In this document: positions 1-11,552 of the stretch, in pieces
How the letters are laid out: every line of letters starts with the position of its first letter
Position numbering within the stretch: the stretch's first letter is position 1
DNA from: Candidatus Kosakonia sp. 282A-S69
Lineage (GTDB): Bacteria; Pseudomonadota; Gammaproteobacteria; Enterobacterales; Enterobacteriaceae
NCBI RefSeq assembly: GCF_029433855.1
Contig: NZ_JAROAU010000004.1
Coordinates: 63,458-127,457, forward strand
DNA length: 64,000 nt
Reading direction: 5' to 3'
Made by a program: the position numbers and the translations under genes
The notes under the pieces: model-generated
Databases searched by the model: none
What the model was told of the DNA's origin: nothing
What the model saw: only the letters and a program-made list of their open reading frames with translations

Positions 1-6
1 TAATCG

Positions 7-537
7 ATGATCCTCATTATTTACGCCCACCCCTATCCGCAGCACTCTCATGCCAATAAGCGCATGCTTGAGCAGGTTGAGACCCTGGATGAGGTGGAGA
101 TCCGCTCCCTTTACGACCTCTATCCCGATTTTAATATCGACATTGCCGCCGAGCAGCGGGCGCTGGCGCGTGCCGATCTCATCATCTGGCAACACCCGAT
201 GCAGTGGTATAGCGTCACGCCGTTACTCAAACTCTGGATCGATAAAGTGCTGGCTCACGGCTGGGCATATGGTCAGGGCGGCACCGCGCTGCGCGGTAAA
301 AGTGTGATGTGGGCGGTCACTACCGGCGGTGGCGAGCATCATTTTGACCTGGGCGAACACCCAGGCTTTGAGGTGCTCGCCCAGCCTCTACAGGCCACGG
401 CGCTCTACTGCGGGCTGACCTGGCTGCCGCCTTTTGCCATTCACCGCACCTTTGTTTGCGATGATGAAACCCTGCAAGCGCAGGCACGACAATATAAACA
501 GCGTTTGCAGACATGGCTGGAGGTGCGGCGTGGATAG
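7..537 (+). CDS. kefF: KefF, ancillary NAD(P)H-quinone oxidoreductase of the KefC K+ efflux system
   Basis: A cytoplasmic flavodoxin-fold oxidoreductase of 176 residues, the normal family length. In E. coli it binds FMN, reduces quinones and is needed for full activity of the glutathione-gated potassium channel KefC. Visible family marks are the N-terminal strand and phosphate-binding loop (ILIIYAHP, then QHSHAN, residues 3-17) and the [14 protein letters not shown] segment that packs on the flavin. The ATG lies at the window edge, so its ribosome binding site cannot be judged. The stop codon overlaps the GTG start of kefC by 8 bases, which indicates translational coupling. Identification rests on sequence likeness and on the kefC neighbour. 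Confidence 0.95.
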   Translation: MILIIYAHPYPQHSHANKRMLEQVETLDEVEIRSLYDLYPDFNIDIAAEQRALARADLIIWQHPMQWYSVTPLLKLWIDKVLAHGWAYGQGGTALRGKSVMWAVTTGGGEHHFDLGEHPGFEVLAQPLQATALYCGLTWLPPFAIHRTFVCDDETLQAQARQYKQRLQTWLEVRRG

Positions 538-2392
538 TCACTCAATGATTCAGGCATTGATCTACCTGGGCGCGGCGGCGCTGGTGGTACCCATCGCGAT
601 GCGCCTCGGGCTTGGTTCGGTGCTTGGCTACCTGATTGCCGGCGGCATTATCGGCCCGTGGGGATTACGGCTGGTTACCGATGCGCAATCTATTCTCCAT
701 TTCGCCGAAATCGGCGTGGTATTGATGCTGTTTATTATCGGCCTGGAACTCGATCCGCAGCGGTTGTGGAAACTGCGCGCCTCGGTGTTCGGCGGCGGCG
801 CGTTGCAGATGGGCAGCTGTGGCCTGTTGCTCGGCGGCTTCTGCCTGCTGCTTGGGCTTCCGTGGCCGGTTGCGCTGTTGATTGGCCTTACGCTGGGGCT
901 CTCATCTACCGCTATCGCCATGCAGGCGATGAATGAGCGTAACCTTACCGCCTCGCAGATGGGGCGCAGCGCGTTTTCAGTGCTGCTGTTTCAGGATATC
1001 GCCGCTATTCCACTGGTGGCGATGATCCCGCTGCTGGCCGCCAGCGGCGGAGCAATGACCCTGAGCGCCTTTTTATTATCTGCGCTAAAAGTGGTGGCGG
1101 CGCTGACGCTGGTGGTGCTGATTGGGCGCTATGTCGCGCGTCCGGCGCTGCGCTTTGTGGCCCGCTCTGGCCTGCGCGAAGTCTTCTGCGCCGTAGCGCT
1201 GCTGCTGGTGTTCGGCTTCGGTTTGCTGCTGGAAGAGGCCGGGCTGTCGATGGCGATGGGCGCGTTCCTCGCCGGGGTGCTGCTTGCCAGCTCCGAGTAT
1301 CGTCACGCGCTGGAGAGCGATATCGAGCCGTTTAAAGGGCTGCTGCTCGGGCTCTTCTTTATCGGCGTCGGCATGTCGATCGATTTCGGTACCCTGGTAA
1401 GCCATCCGCTGCGCATTCTGCTTCTGCTGGGCGGTTTTCTGCTGATTAAAACCGGGGTGCTGTGGCTGATTGCGCGTCCTTTAACGGTGCCGCGCAAGCA
1501 GCGTTGGTGGTTCGCGGCGCTGCTGGGGCAGGGGAGTGAGTTTGCCTTCGTGGTGTTTGGCGCCGCACAAACGGCGCAGGTGCTGGATAGCGAATGGGCA
1601 AAAGCGTTAACCCTCACCGTGGCGCTGTCGATGGCGGCAACGCCGCTGCTGCTGGTGCTGCTCGCCCGCCTGGAAGCGGGCGGCGGCGCTCGGGAGCAGG
1701 AAGCCGATGCGATCGATGAAGAGGAGGCGCGGGTGATTGTCGCCGGCTTTGGCCGCTTCGGGCAGATCTCAGGGCGTCTGCTGCTCTCCAGCGGCGTGAA
1801 GATGGTGATCCTCGATCACGATCCCGACCATATCGAGACACTGCGTAAGTTTGGCATGAAGGTCTTTTACGGTGACGCGACCCGTGTCGATCTGCTGGAG
1901 TCTGCGGGCGCGGCGCGGGCGGAGGTATTGATTAACGCGATTGACGATCCCGAAGCCAGCCTGCACTTAACGGAGCTGGCGAAGGAGCACTTCCCGCACC
2001 TGCGCATTATTGCCCGCGCCCGCGATGTCGATCACTACATTCGCCTGCGTCAGATGGGCGTCGAGGATCCTGAGCGTGAAACCTTCGAAGCGGCGCTGAA
2101 AACCGGGCGTCTGGCGCTCGAAGGATTGGGGCTGGGAGCCTATGAGGCGCGCGAGCGCGCCGATCGCTTCCGCCGCTTTAATCACGACATGATTGAAGAG
2201 ATGGCAGAAGCAGAAGATGGTGGTCAGGGACGCGTTGCGGTATTTAAGCGCACCAGCGCCATGCTGACGGAGATTATCGCCGAAGATCGGGCGCATCTCT
2301 CCGTTACGCAGCGACATGGCTGGCAGGGGACGGAAGAGGGGCGACATACTGACGATCCGGCAGATGAACCAGCGGTGAAACCGCAACCCTGA
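530..2392 (+). CDS. kefC: KefC, glutathione-regulated potassium efflux antiporter
   Basis: An inner membrane K+/H+ antiporter held closed by glutathione and opened by glutathione adducts, protecting cells from electrophiles by acidifying the cytoplasm. The first ~380 residues are a monovalent cation:proton antiporter-2 domain with about a dozen hydrophobic helices. A cytoplasmic TrkA-N/RCK domain follows, with the nucleotide-binding GFGRFGQ loop near residue 404. I chose GTG at 530 because GGAGG sits 6 bases upstream, the peptide then begins VDSH like E. coli KefC (MDSH), and the length becomes 620 residues, equal to E. coli. An ATG at 545 is the alternative. It overlaps kefF and forms an operon with it. 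Confidence 0.96.
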   Translation: MDSHSMIQALIYLGAAALVVPIAMRLGLGSVLGYLIAGGIIGPWGLRLVTDAQSILHFAEIGVVLMLFIIGLELDPQRLWKLRASVFGGGALQMGSCGLLLGGFCLLLGLPWPVALLIGLTLGLSSTAIAMQAMNERNLTASQMGRSAFSVLLFQDIAAIPLVAMIPLLAASGGAMTLSAFLLSALKVVAALTLVVLIGRYVARPALRFVARSGLREVFCAVALLLVFGFGLLLEEAGLSMAMGAFLAGVLLASSEYRHALESDIEPFKGLLLGLFFIGVGMSIDFGTLVSHPLRILLLLGGFLLIKTGVLWLIARPLTVPRKQRWWFAALLGQGSEFAFVVFGAAQTAQVLDSEWAKALTLTVALSMAATPLLLVLLARLEAGGGAREQEADAIDEEEARVIVAGFGRFGQISGRLLLSSGVKMVILDHDPDHIETLRKFGMKVFYGDATRVDLLESAGAARAEVLINAIDDPEASLHLTELAKEHFPHLRIIARARDVDHYIRLRQMGVEDPERETFEAALKTGRLALEGLGLGAYEARERADRFRRFNHDMIEEMAEAEDGGQGRVAVFKRTSAMLTEIIAEDRAHLSVTQRHGWQGTEEGRHTDDPADEPAVKPQP

Positions 2393-2450
2393 TTGCGCGG
2401 CCTGTTAAGGCTGCTTGACGGCTAACGGCTTGATAGATCAGGCATGGAAA

Positions 2451-2500
2451 GCTGGCGGTGCGGATATGCGCAAGGTCACCGCCAGCAGAACAGAAATTTT
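2451..2500 (+). terminator. Possible terminator downstream of kefC
   Basis: A 10-bp inverted repeat (GCTGGCGGTG at 2451-2460, CACCGCCAGC at 2477-2486) with a 16-base loop is followed about 10 bases later by a run of five T (2496-2500). The gap between stem and T-run is longer than usual, so this may be a weak terminator or only a stable stem. Confidence 0.4.
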
Positions 2501-2524
2501 TCTTCTTCTTTACCATGCGCACCG

Positions 2525-2553
2525 TCGACGAAAGATTGTGCTTTCCGTATAGT
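2525..2553 (+). promoter_or_regulatory. folA promoter
   Basis: A -10 hexamer TATAGT at 2548-2553 lies 17 bases after TCGACG at 2525-2530, which matches 4 of 6 positions of the sigma-70 -35 consensus. The stretch TATAGTGGCGACAATTTTTT is very like the known E. coli folA promoter region. folA starts 34 bases downstream. Confidence 0.7.
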
Positions 2554-2586
2554 GGCGACAATTTTTTGTATCCAGGAAATGAATGA

Positions 2587-3066
<480 letters not shown>

Positions 3067-3070
3067 AAGC

Positions 3071-3096
3071 AAAATCCCCGGCATGCCGGGGATTTT
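3071..3096. terminator. Bidirectional terminator between folA and apaH
   Basis: A perfect 26-base palindrome with AATCCCCGGCATGCCGGGGATT at its core and A4/T4 ends fills most of the 34-base gap between the convergent genes folA and apaH. It can form a GC-rich hairpin followed by T residues on either strand, so it probably ends transcription from both sides. Confidence 0.8.
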
Positions 3097-3100
3097 CATA

Positions 3101-3949
3101 TCAGGAGGCGATGGCTTCACCATCACCCAAATCCATCTGGCGATTCGACGGCTGCGTGAAGATCTGCTTATCTTCCCAGCGCAGGCAGGTGAGATCCCCG
3201 CCCCAGCAGCAGCCGGTATCCAGACCGTAAATCCCCTCCGGCGTACCTTCGCCTTCAAGCGACGCCCAGTGGCCAAAGACGATGCTGTAGGCCTGCGCGA
3301 CCGGACCCGGAATCGAGAACCAGGGTTTCAGTGGTGCAGGTGCGTTCTGCGGCGTATCTTTGCAGTACATATCCAGCTGCCCGTTCGGGAAGCAGTAACG
3401 CATCCGCGTAAAGGCGTTGGTGATAAAGCGCAGACGTGCGAGACCGCTCAGCTCCGGCGACCAGTGGTTTGGCAAATCGCCATACATCGCATCAAGGAAC
3501 AGCGGATAGGAGTCGCTCGCCAGCACCGCTTCAACATCGCGGGCGCAGCTTTTCGCCGTGTCGAGATCCCACTGTGGGGTGATGCCGGCATGAGCCATCA
3601 CCACCTTTTTCTCTTCATCGATTTGCAGCAGCGGCTGGCGACGCAGCCAGTTAATCAGCTCGTCGGCGTCGGGCGCTTCCAGCAGCAGGTTAAGCCGATC
3701 TTTCGGCTTATTGCGGCTGATACCGGCAAAGACTGCCAGCAGATGCAGATCGTGGTTGCCGAGCACAATGCGCGCGCTGTCGCCAAGGGATTTAACGTAG
3801 CGCAGCACATCAAGCGAACCCGGGCCGCGCGCCACAAGGTCGCCGGTCAGCCAGACGGTGTCTTTTTCCGGTGAAAACTCCACCTGGTTTAACAGCGCGA
3901 TCAGTTCATCAAAGCAACCGTGAACGTCGCCAATAAAGTATGTAGACAT
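3101..3949 (-). CDS. apaH: Bis(5'-nucleosyl)-tetraphosphatase, symmetrical (Ap4A hydrolase)
   Basis: Cleaves the alarmone Ap4A, and Np4-capped RNA ends, to ADP-type products. It is a metallophosphoesterase of 282 residues (E. coli 280). The three signature blocks are visible: GDVHG at residues 7-11, GDLVARG at 36-42 and GNHD at 64-67, which carry the metal-binding Asp, His and Asn. It is the last gene of the lptD-surA-pdxA-rsmA-apaG-apaH run and starts 3 bases after the apaG stop, so it is certainly co-transcribed with apaG. It ends against a bidirectional terminator. Confidence 0.97.
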   Translation of the reverse strand: MSTYFIGDVHGCFDELIALLNQVEFSPEKDTVWLTGDLVARGPGSLDVLRYVKSLGDSARIVLGNHDLHLLAVFAGISRNKPKDRLNLLLEAPDADELINWLRRQPLLQIDEEKKVVMAHAGITPQWDLDTAKSCARDVEAVLASDSYPLFLDAMYGDLPNHWSPELSGLARLRFITNAFTRMRYCFPNGQLDMYCKDTPQNAPAPLKPWFSIPGPVAQAYSIVFGHWASLEGEGTPEGIYGLDTGCCWGGDLTCLRWEDKQIFTQPSNRQMDLGDGEAIAS

Positions 3950-3952
3950 TGA

Positions 3953-4330
3953 TTAATGGATCACTATTGGAACGGCGAGTCGGAAGACCGGGATAGCGAC
4001 GCGGAAGGCGTTGCCCTGCGCATCGACCATGTCGTAATGGCCCTGCATAGTGCCGAGCGGCGTTTCAATCACCGCACCGCTGGTGTACTGAAATTCGCCG
4101 CCTGGCTCGATATGGGGCTGCTCGCCGACCACACCTTCGCCCTGAACTTCCGTTTCGCGGCCATTTCCATTGGTGATCAACCAGTAGCGACTGAGCAACT
4201 GGACGGCGCTTCGCCCCAGGTTCCGGATGGTAACGGTGTAAGCAAAGACATAGCGTTCATGGTCGGGTTGCGACTGTGATTCGATATAGAGGCTTTGTAC
4301 CTGCACAGAGACGCGGGGCGAATTGATCAT
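3953..4330 (-). CDS. apaG: ApaG family protein (DUF525)
   Basis: A small single-domain protein of 125 residues with the fibronectin-type-III-like ApaG fold and a typical [14 protein letters not shown] block in its middle. The molecular role in enterobacteria is not settled; loss has been linked to Co2+ sensitivity, and homologous domains occur in some F-box and polymerase-interacting proteins. It starts 3 bases after the rsmA stop and is followed by apaH, so its expression is tied to that operon. The family assignment is secure; function is not claimed. Confidence 0.95.
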   Translation of the reverse strand: MINSPRVSVQVQSLYIESQSQPDHERYVFAYTVTIRNLGRSAVQLLSRYWLITNGNGRETEVQGEGVVGEQPHIEPGGEFQYTSGAVIETPLGTMQGHYDMVDAQGNAFRVAIPVFRLAVPIVIH

Positions 4331-4333
4331 GGG

Positions 4334-5155
4334 TTAACTCTCCTTCGGCGGCGCATTATCCGTCAGGTAGTTGGCTAACTGACAATATTGCGCAACAGAG
4401 ATATTTTCTGCGCGCATCGTCGGATCGATGCCCAACGATGAAAGCACGTCGACGGTAAACACATTGCCGAGACTGTTGCGGATCGTCTTGCGGCGCTGGT
4501 TGAATGCTTCGGTGGTAATGCGGCTCAGGGTACGAACCTCTTTTACCGGGTATGGCATAGTGGTATGCGGCACCAGACGCACCACGGCGGAATCGACCTT
4601 TGGCGGCGGCGCGAAGGCTGTCGGCGGCACTTCAAGCACCGGGATCACCTGGCAATAGTACTGCGCCATGACGCTCAGTCGTCCATATGCCTTACTGTTC
4701 GGCCCTGCAACCAGGCGGTTTACCACCTCTTTTTGCAACATAAAGTGCATGTCGGCAATGGCATCAGTATAGCTAAACAGATGAAACATCAACGGGGTCG
4801 AGATGTTGTAGGGCAGGTTGCCGAAAACGCGCAGCGGCTGGCCGAGGGTTTGCGACAGCTCGCCAAAGTTCATGGTCATCGCATCCTGCTGATAAATCGT
4901 CAGCTTCGGTGCGAGGAACGGATGCGTTTGCAGACGAGCCGCCAGATCGCGGTCAAGCTCGATGACCGTCATTTTATCCAGACGATCGCCGACCGGTTCG
5001 GTCAGCGCACCAAGGCCGGGGCCGATTTCGACCATGGCCTGACCCTTCTGCGGGTTGATGGCAGAAACGATGCTGTCGATCACGAACTGGTCGTGGAGGA
5101 AGTTTTGCCCGAAGCGCTTGCGGGCTAAGTGGCCCTGATGGACGCGAGTATTCAT
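4334..5155 (-). CDS. rsmA: 16S rRNA (adenine1518-N6/adenine1519-N6)-dimethyltransferase
   Basis: Dimethylates the two adjacent adenines in the helix 45 loop of 16S rRNA late in 30S assembly; loss gives kasugamycin resistance (older name ksgA). It is 273 residues long, like E. coli. The SAM-binding motif is [10 protein letters not shown] at residues 42-51 and the catalytic motif NLPY is at 113-116. The N-terminal RKRFGQNFL block typical of the family is present. The ATG overlaps the pdxA stop in an ATGA arrangement, which points to coupled translation. Confidence 0.98.
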   Translation of the reverse strand: MNTRVHQGHLARKRFGQNFLHDQFVIDSIVSAINPQKGQAMVEIGPGLGALTEPVGDRLDKMTVIELDRDLAARLQTHPFLAPKLTIYQQDAMTMNFGELSQTLGQPLRVFGNLPYNISTPLMFHLFSYTDAIADMHFMLQKEVVNRLVAGPNSKAYGRLSVMAQYYCQVIPVLEVPPTAFAPPPKVDSAVVRLVPHTTMPYPVKEVRTLSRITTEAFNQRRKTIRNSLGNVFTVDVLSSLGIDPTMRAENISVAQYCQLANYLTDNAPPKES

Positions 5156-6138
5156 TGAGTATTAACAATCATCTTGATGGCGAGATTAAGCGCCGTAATA
5201 AAACTGCCGACCTCCGCCGTTCCCTGTCCCGCCAGTTCAAGGGCGGTACCGTGGTCAACGGAGGTGCGAATAAAAGGTAAACCGAGGGTAATATTCACCC
5301 CGCGGCCAAAGCCCTGGTATTTTAGCACGGGCAGGCCTTGATCGTGGTACATCGCCAGCACCGCATCGGCGTTATCGAGGTACTTCGGCTGAAACAGGGT
5401 GTCTGCCGGGAGCGGACCGCTCAACTGCATGCCTTCGCGGCGCATCGTCTCCAGCAGCGGAATAATCGTATCGATCTCTTCCGTGCCCATATGACCGCCT
5501 TCGCCCGCGTGGGGGTTGAGGCCGCAGACGAGAATATGCGGATTGCGGATGCCAAACTTCTGCCGTAAATCGCCGTGCAGGATGGTGATCACTTCACGCA
5601 GCAAATCGGGCGTGATGGCATCAGCCACCTCTCTGAGCGGAAGATGCGTCGTCGCCAGCGCGACGCGCAGACTCTCCGTTGCCAGCATCATCACCACTTT
5701 GTCGGCGTGGGCGCGCTGCTCGAAGAACTCCGTGTGCCCGGTAAAGGGCGTCCCCGAATCGTTAATCACCCCTTTATGCACCGGGCCGGTGACCAGCGCG
5801 GCAAACTCACCGTTCAGGCAACCATCGCAGGCGCGGGCAAGGGTAGAGACGACGTAAGCGCCGTTTTGCGGATTAAGACGGCCGGCGACAACCGGCGCGC
5901 TCAGCGCAACGGGCAGTAGGGTAAGGGTTCCGGCCTGTTGCGGCACCGCTGCGTACCCGGGAGCGTACTCCCGAAGCGTCAGCGGCAGACCGAGCAGGGC
6001 TGCCCGGTCGCTTAACAGCGTCGCATCGCTACAGACAACCAGTTCCACAGGCCAGTCGCGCTGGGCGAGCTGCACTACCAGATCCGGGCCAATCCCGGCG
6101 GGCTCGCCGGGCGTGATAACGATGCGCTGCGTGTTCAT
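5152..6138 (-). CDS. pdxA: 4-hydroxythreonine-4-phosphate dehydrogenase
   Basis: Oxidises 4-phosphohydroxy-L-threonine with NAD(P)+ to a product that decarboxylates to 3-amino-2-oxopropyl phosphate, in the pyridoxal 5'-phosphate pathway. It has 328 residues (E. coli 329). The N-terminal [12 protein letters not shown] block, the TGHTEFFE segment and the metal-binding histidine in [12 protein letters not shown] near residue 265 are visible. Its ATG shares one base with the surA stop and its stop overlaps the rsmA start, so it sits inside a tightly packed operon. Confidence 0.98.
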   Translation of the reverse strand: MNTQRIVITPGEPAGIGPDLVVQLAQRDWPVELVVCSDATLLSDRAALLGLPLTLREYAPGYAAVPQQAGTLTLLPVALSAPVVAGRLNPQNGAYVVSTLARACDGCLNGEFAALVTGPVHKGVINDSGTPFTGHTEFFEQRAHADKVVMMLATESLRVALATTHLPLREVADAITPDLLREVITILHGDLRQKFGIRNPHILVCGLNPHAGEGGHMGTEEIDTIIPLLETMRREGMQLSGPLPADTLFQPKYLDNADAVLAMYHDQGLPVLKYQGFGRGVNITLGLPFIRTSVDHGTALELAGQGTAEVGSFITALNLAIKMIVNTQ

Positions 6139-7424
6139 CAGTTGCTCAGAATTTTGACGTAAGCGCTGGCGCGTTGTTCCTGCATCCAGGTTGCCGCCTC
6201 TTCAGAGAACTTACGGTTCATCAACATCCGGTAGGCGCGATCTTTCTGCGCGGCATCGGTTTTGTCGACGTTACGCGAATCGAGCATTTCGATCAGGTGC
6301 CAGCCGAAGGAGGAGTGCACCGGGCCGCTCATCTGGCCGCGTTTCAGCTTCATCAGCGCATCGCGGAAAGCGGGATCGTAGATATCCGCAGACGCCCAGC
6401 CGAGGTCACCGCCCTGGTTGGCTGAACCCGGATCCTGCGAGAACTCTTTCGCCGCATTAGCGAAGGTGGTGCGACCGCTCTTAATGTCGGCAGCAATCTC
6501 TTCCAGCTTGGTGCGCGCCTGGTCATCGGTCATGATCGGCGACGGTTTCAGCAGGATGTGGCGGGCATGCACTTCAGTCACGGAGATGCTCTTCGACTGA
6601 CCGCGCAGATCGTTCACTTTAAGGATGTGGAAACCGACACCGGAGCGGATCGGGCCCAGCACGTCGCCTTTTTTCGCCGTGCTCAGCGCCTGCGCGAAGA
6701 CGCTCGGCAGCTCCTGGATACGGCCCCAGCCCATCTGGCCGCCTTTCAGCGCCTGCTGGTCGGCAGAGTAGGTGATCGCCAGCTTGCCAAAGTCAGCGCC
6801 GTTACGCGCCTGCTCGATGATCGAGCGCGCCTGGGCTTCTGCTTCGTTAACCTGCGCGGAGGTCGGGTTTTCTGACAGCGGGATCAGGATGTGGCTCAGG
6901 TTCAGTTCGGTGCTGGCGTCATTCTGATTGCCAACCTGCTGCGCCAGTGACTCCACTTCCTGCGGCAGTACCGTCACGCGACGACGCACTTCGCTGTTAC
7001 GCACTTCGGAGATGATCATCTCTTTGCGGATCTGGCTACGATAGGTGCTGAAATTCATCCCGTCGTAGGCCAGACGGCTGCGCATCTGATCCATCGTCAT
7101 GTTGTTCTGTTTCGCAATATCCGCGATAGCGGCATCGAGCTGTTCGTCAGTCACTTTGACGCCCATCTTCGTGCCCATCTGCAAAATGATCTGATCCATG
7201 ATCAGTCGCTCCAGGATCTGATGGCGCAGAGTGGCGTCATCCGGCAACTGCTGCCCTGCCTGACCAGCGTTCGCTTTGACGGACTGCATCAAACCATCAA
7301 CGTCACTTTCGAGCACGACGCCGTTATTCACCACGGCGGCGACTTTATCGACAACCTGAGGCGCGGCAAAACTGGTATTCGCAACCATAGCGATACCGAG
7401 AAGCAGCGTTTTCCAGTTCTTCAT
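6138..7424 (-). CDS. surA: Periplasmic chaperone and peptidyl-prolyl isomerase SurA
   Basis: Escorts outer membrane proteins, including the neighbouring LptD, through the periplasm to the BAM complex. At 428 residues it is full length. A Sec signal peptide ends in NTSFA with predicted cleavage after Ala20. An N-terminal chaperone domain is followed by two parvulin domains (about residues 171-272 and 280-380), each with the HILI/HILL start and the GWGRIQELP or [10 protein letters not shown] block, and then a short C-terminal helix. It lies 53 bases after lptD in the same operon, upstream of pdxA. Confidence 0.98.
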   Translation of the reverse strand: MKNWKTLLLGIAMVANTSFAAPQVVDKVAAVVNNGVVLESDVDGLMQSVKANAGQAGQQLPDDATLRHQILERLIMDQIILQMGTKMGVKVTDEQLDAAIADIAKQNNMTMDQMRSRLAYDGMNFSTYRSQIRKEMIISEVRNSEVRRRVTVLPQEVESLAQQVGNQNDASTELNLSHILIPLSENPTSAQVNEAEAQARSIIEQARNGADFGKLAITYSADQQALKGGQMGWGRIQELPSVFAQALSTAKKGDVLGPIRSGVGFHILKVNDLRGQSKSISVTEVHARHILLKPSPIMTDDQARTKLEEIAADIKSGRTTFANAAKEFSQDPGSANQGGDLGWASADIYDPAFRDALMKLKRGQMSGPVHSSFGWHLIEMLDSRNVDKTDAAQKDRAYRMLMNRKFSEEAATWMQEQRASAYVKILSN

Positions 7425-7477
7425 ACCTTTTCCATTTCAATTAACCGCAGTGCGGATTACGTTGCAAATCAAACAGA

Positions 7478-9820
7478 TCACAGTGAGCTACGGTACGGCA
7501 GGATGTTCGAGCGCAGCATCTCTTGCGTACCCAGGCCATAGTTGGAACTCAGGCCGCGAAGCTCAATGTTGAAACCGATAACTTTTTCATACTTGCTCTG
7601 GTCGTTCTCCCAGCCGTTAAGTTTGCGTTCCCAACCGAGGCGAATCGCATAACAGCAGGAGTTATACTGCACGCCAACCATCTGATCCGCTGGCTTGTGG
7701 GTATTGGTATCAAGATAGTACGCACCAACAAGAGACCAGCGATCGGCAATCGGCCAGCTCGCTGCGGTACCCACCTGCGAAATCCCTCTTTTATACTGCT
7801 CGGACGTCGCGAAGTTTGGCAGTGTCGCCTGGATATACTCCGGGCTCGCATAACGATAGCTCAACTGCAGCAGACGGTTTTCGTCGCGGCGATACTCCAG
7901 CGCGGAGCTGCTGTTAGCGATGTTATTCAGACGCGTATCGTACTGAACCCCGCCACGCAGACCCCAACGATCGGAGATGCGCCAGTAGGTATCGCCCGCC
8001 CACACCAGCGAACCGGTTTTGTTGTCCTTCTCCCACTTGATATTGTCATCACCGGTGCGGGACTCGGTGAAATAGTAGATTTGACCAACAGAAACGTTAA
8101 AACGTTCAACCGCCGCGTCATCATAAATGCGCGAGGTAAGACCGGTGGTGACCTGGTTGGCTGACGCGATGCGGTCGAGACCGCCATAGGTACGGTCACG
8201 GAACAGGCCGCTGTAGTCCGACTGCAGCAGGGAGGAGTCATAGTTGTTGATATGGCTCTGATCGCGGTAGGGCACATAGAGATATTGCGCGCGCGGCTCC
8301 AGCGTCTGGGTGTAGCCAGCCGCCCAGTCCATATCGCGTTCGAAGACCAGTTTGCCGTCGGCTTTAAATTGCGGCATCACACGGTCAACAGACTCGCGGT
8401 AATCAGTGCCGTTACGGGCGTTATAGGTGTCGATATTGGTCTGCTGGTAATGGGTCGCCAACAGTTTGACTTCGGTATTGAGGCTGCTCCAGCCGTTGGA
8501 AACCGGCAGGCTCAACGTCGGTTCGATATGGTAACGCGTCGACTCTGGGTTGTTTTTGTTAGTGTTAACAAAGTTGACCGCCTGGCCGTAGACGCGGAAA
8601 TCGAACGGACCGAGATCGTTGTGGTACCAGTTCACATCCACCTGCGGTTGCGCAGAGTAGGAGTTACTGTTGTTACGGTTAAACACCTGGAACTGCTTGG
8701 TGGAGACCGTGGCGTCAAAGTTTTCGACCGCATAGCCGACGCTGAGGATCTGCGTGGCGTAACCGTCGGTACTGGAACCATATTTTGACGAAAAGTCGTT
8801 AAAGTAGTTCGGATCGCTGACTTTGGTGTAGTTGGCGTTAAAACGCCACACTTTATCCAGCACCCCGGCATGCTGCCAGAAGAAGAGCCAGCGATGGCGA
8901 TCGCCCTCGGTGGGATGCTCATCTTCATAGACTTTATCGGAGGGCAGATAGTCAAACTCAATCAGGCCCTGGCCCGCCTGCGACAGGTAGCGGAACTCAT
9001 TCTGCCACTGGGTGTTGCCGCGCTTATGGATATAGTGCGGCGTGATCGTCGCATCCATATTGGGCGCGATGTTCCAGTAGTAGGGCAGATAGAATTCAAA
9101 ATAGTTGCTGGTTGAGTACTTGGCGTTCGGGATCAGGAAACCTGAACGGCGCTTATCACCAATCGGCAACTGCAAATAGGGGCTATAGAAGACCGGAACC
9201 GGGCCGAGCTTAAAACGGGCGTTCCAGATCTCGGCGACCTGCTCTTCGCGATCCTGAATCACCTCGCTTCCCACCACGCTCCAGGTATTGGAGCCGGGCA
9301 GACAGGAGGTGAATGTCCCGTTATCCAGAATGGTGTAGCGGTTCTCGCCGCGCTGTTTCATCACATCGGCAGTACCCCGACCCTGACGATCCACCATCTG
9401 GTAGTCACCGTCCCAGATATTGGTGTCTTTGGTGTTCAGGTTCGCCCAACCTTTCGGACCTTTCAGGATGACCTGATTGTCGTCATAGTGCACATTACCG
9501 AGCGCATCCACCGTTCGTACAGGTTCCGTCTGACCTTCCGGTTGCTGTTGATGAACCTGAACCTCATCGGCCTGCATGCGGCTATTACCCTGATTAATAT
9601 CAACATTGCCGGTAAAAACGGCGTCGTCAGGGTAGTTGCCTTTAGCATGATCGGCGTTAATCGTTACCGGTAAGTTATTGGTATCGCCTTTAATCAGGGG
9701 GCGGTTATAGCTGGGAACGCCAAGCATACACTGCGAGGCAAGATCGGCTGCCATCCCCTGCTGACTGTAAAGGGCGTAGCCAATCATGGTGGCCAGGAGG
9801 GTGGGGATACGTTTTTTCAT
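7478..9820 (-). CDS. lptD: LptD, outer membrane LPS-assembly translocon
   Basis: The beta-barrel that, plugged by LptE, inserts lipopolysaccharide into the outer leaflet at the end of the Lpt bridge. I chose ATG at 9820, giving 780 residues (E. coli 784) and a signal peptide starting [10 protein letters not shown] with cleavage near AA/DLASQ. An in-frame ATG at 9844 would add eight residues and is less like known LptD. After the signal come an OstA-type periplasmic domain and a barrel rich in aromatic strands. Disulfide-forming cysteines are retained: Cys31, one in TSCLPG, and the adjacent pair in NSCCYAIR. It heads the surA-pdxA-rsmA-apaGH run and is divergent from djlA. Confidence 0.96.
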   Translation of the reverse strand: MKKRIPTLLATMIGYALYSQQGMAADLASQCMLGVPSYNRPLIKGDTNNLPVTINADHAKGNYPDDAVFTGNVDINQGNSRMQADEVQVHQQQPEGQTEPVRTVDALGNVHYDDNQVILKGPKGWANLNTKDTNIWDGDYQMVDRQGRGTADVMKQRGENRYTILDNGTFTSCLPGSNTWSVVGSEVIQDREEQVAEIWNARFKLGPVPVFYSPYLQLPIGDKRRSGFLIPNAKYSTSNYFEFYLPYYWNIAPNMDATITPHYIHKRGNTQWQNEFRYLSQAGQGLIEFDYLPSDKVYEDEHPTEGDRHRWLFFWQHAGVLDKVWRFNANYTKVSDPNYFNDFSSKYGSSTDGYATQILSVGYAVENFDATVSTKQFQVFNRNNSNSYSAQPQVDVNWYHNDLGPFDFRVYGQAVNFVNTNKNNPESTRYHIEPTLSLPVSNGWSSLNTEVKLLATHYQQTNIDTYNARNGTDYRESVDRVMPQFKADGKLVFERDMDWAAGYTQTLEPRAQYLYVPYRDQSHINNYDSSLLQSDYSGLFRDRTYGGLDRIASANQVTTGLTSRIYDDAAVERFNVSVGQIYYFTESRTGDDNIKWEKDNKTGSLVWAGDTYWRISDRWGLRGGVQYDTRLNNIANSSSALEYRRDENRLLQLSYRYASPEYIQATLPNFATSEQYKRGISQVGTAASWPIADRWSLVGAYYLDTNTHKPADQMVGVQYNSCCYAIRLGWERKLNGWENDQSKYEKVIGFNIELRGLSSNYGLGTQEMLRSNILPYRSSL

Positions 9821-10015
9821 ACGTTTTATGTGTTGTTCCGTCATCTGTGGCTTTACGCTGGCAAACGGTCTGAGACTAACTTACTCGCCTTTGCAACGCT
9901 AGTTTTAATCCTGCCCGCGTTCGAGCCAGAAGGAGAGCCTGCGCCTGTGCACGGCATAGAATGACGGGTATGATAAAGCAAATTTTAGCCGACGGCATGA
10001 CGATTTGGGGAGTAT

Positions 10016-10840
10016 ATGCAGTATTGGGGGAAAGTGGTTGGAGTGGTCGTTGCCCTTTTCGTAGGCGGCGGCTTTTGGGGCGCCGTGCTGGGGCTGATTA
10101 TTGGGCATCTTTTTGACAAATCACGCAGCCGTAAAATGGCGTGGTTTGCCAACCAGCGCGAGCGCCAGACGCTCTTTTTCGCCACCACCTTTGAGGTGAT
10201 GGGGCATTTAACCAAATCGAAGGGGCGCGTGACGGAAGCCGATATCCAGGTCGCAAGCCTGTTTATGGATCGTCTGAGCCTGCACGGCGAGTCGCGCACC
10301 GCGGCGCAGCACGCATTTCGCGTCGGCAAAACGGATAACTACCCGTTACGCGACAAGATGCGTCAGTTTCGCAGCGTCTGTTTCGGCCGCTTTGATTTGA
10401 TTAGGATGTTTCTGGAAATTCAAATCCAGGCAGCGTTTGCGGACGGTACGCTCCACCCGAGCGAACGTCAGGTCCTGTACGTCATTGCTGAAGAGCTCGG
10501 CATCTCTCGCCAGCAGTTCGATCAGTTCCTGCTGATGATGCAGGGCGGGGCGCAATTTGGCGGCGGCTTTAACAACTCACAGCAGCAGGCGGGCGGTGGC
10601 GGATGGCAGCAGGCGCAACGCGGCCCGACGCTGGAAGATGCCTGTAACGTGCTGGGAGTGAAAACCACCGACGACGCGACAACCATTAAGCGCGCCTATC
10701 GCCGTTTAATGAGCGAGCATCACCCGGACAAGCTGGTGGCAAAAGGCTTACCGCCGGAGATGATGGAGGTGGCGAAGCAGAAAGCGCAGGATATCCAGAA
10801 AGCCTACGAACTGATTCGCGAACAGAAAGGGTTTCGCTAA
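10016..10840 (+). CDS. djlA: DjlA, membrane-anchored DnaJ-like co-chaperone
   Basis: A type III J-domain protein that stimulates DnaK at the inner membrane and, in E. coli, affects capsule synthesis through the Rcs phosphorelay. It has 274 residues (E. coli 271). A single transmembrane helix with glycine spacing covers about residues 6-32. A TerB-like central region follows, then a Gly/Gln-rich linker (about 185-205) and a C-terminal J domain with the essential HPD tripeptide in [14 protein letters not shown] lies just before the ATG. It is transcribed away from lptD and converges on rluA. Confidence 0.96.
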   Translation: MQYWGKVVGVVVALFVGGGFWGAVLGLIIGHLFDKSRSRKMAWFANQRERQTLFFATTFEVMGHLTKSKGRVTEADIQVASLFMDRLSLHGESRTAAQHAFRVGKTDNYPLRDKMRQFRSVCFGRFDLIRMFLEIQIQAAFADGTLHPSERQVLYVIAEELGISRQQFDQFLLMMQGGAQFGGGFNNSQQQAGGGGWQQAQRGPTLEDACNVLGVKTTDDATTIKRAYRRLMSEHHPDKLVAKGLPPEMMEVAKQKAQDIQKAYELIREQKGFR

Positions 10841-10849
10841 TAAAAACGT

Positions 10850-10869
10850 CCCCGACCGCAAGATCGGGG
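10850..10869. terminator. Stem-loop between convergent djlA and rluA
   Basis: CCCCGA (10850-10855) and TCGGGG (10864-10869) form a 6-bp GC-rich stem with an 8-base loop in the 36-base gap between convergent genes. A-rich sequence on the left gives T residues for minus-strand transcripts, so it best serves rluA but may act both ways. Confidence 0.55.
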
Positions 10870-10876
10870 CGCGTTC

Positions 10877-11536
10877 TCAAAAATCGACCGGCGCCCTGAA
10901 CGTCATGCTGTTGCCAAACGCCGGATGGGTAATGGTCAATATTTCGGCATGGAGCTGTAAACGCGGCGCCATCGCCAGCGCTTCTGGCGTTGCATAAAAG
11001 CGGTCGCCAAGGATCGGATGACCCAGCGCCAGCATATGTACCCGCAGCTGGTGCGAACGGCCGGTGATCGGCTTCAGGCGCACCCGCGCGCTGCCATCCT
11101 CATCATACGACAGCACTTCATACTCCGTCTGCGCCGCCTTGCCGGTTTCAAAACAGACCTTCTGCTTCGGCCGGTTTGGCCAGTCGCAAATCAGCGGCAG
11201 ATCCACCAGCCCTTGCGCTTTTTCCGGGTGACCCCAGATGCGCGCCAGGTACTGCTTTTTCGGCTCGCGTTCGCGGAACTGGCGCTTTAATTCACGCTCG
11301 GCCGCTTTGGTGAGTGCCACCACAATCACGCCGCTGGTGGCCATATCCAGCCGGTGCACCGACTCTGCCAGCGGAGAGTCGCGCTGAATGCGCGTCATCA
11401 CGCTGTCTTTGTGCTCATCAAGACGGCCCGGCACCGACAACAAGCCGCTGGGCTTGTTGACGACCATAATGTGCTCATCCTGATAGAGAATCACCAGCCA
11501 GGGATCCTGCGGCGGGTTGTAGGGCTCCATCACCAT
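10877..11536 (-). CDS. rluA: Dual-specificity 23S rRNA/tRNA pseudouridine synthase RluA
   Basis: Makes pseudouridine at position 746 of 23S rRNA and position 32 of several tRNAs. The HRLDMATSG motif holds catalytic Asp64. I chose ATG at 11536 because GGAG lies 6 bases upstream and the resulting 219 residues equal the E. coli protein in length and N-terminus (MVMEPYNPP against MGMENYNPP). A longer in-frame start at 11572 would overlap rapA and is less likely. It begins 16 bases after the rapA stop, so the two are probably co-transcribed. Confidence 0.96.
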   Translation of the reverse strand: MVMEPYNPPQDPWLVILYQDEHIMVVNKPSGLLSVPGRLDEHKDSVMTRIQRDSPLAESVHRLDMATSGVIVVALTKAAERELKRQFREREPKKQYLARIWGHPEKAQGLVDLPLICDWPNRPKQKVCFETGKAAQTEYEVLSYDEDGSARVRLKPITGRSHQLRVHMLALGHPILGDRFYATPEALAMAPRLQLHAEILTITHPAFGNSMTFRAPVDF

Positions 11537-11552
11537 TGCGGGCTCCGTTCCG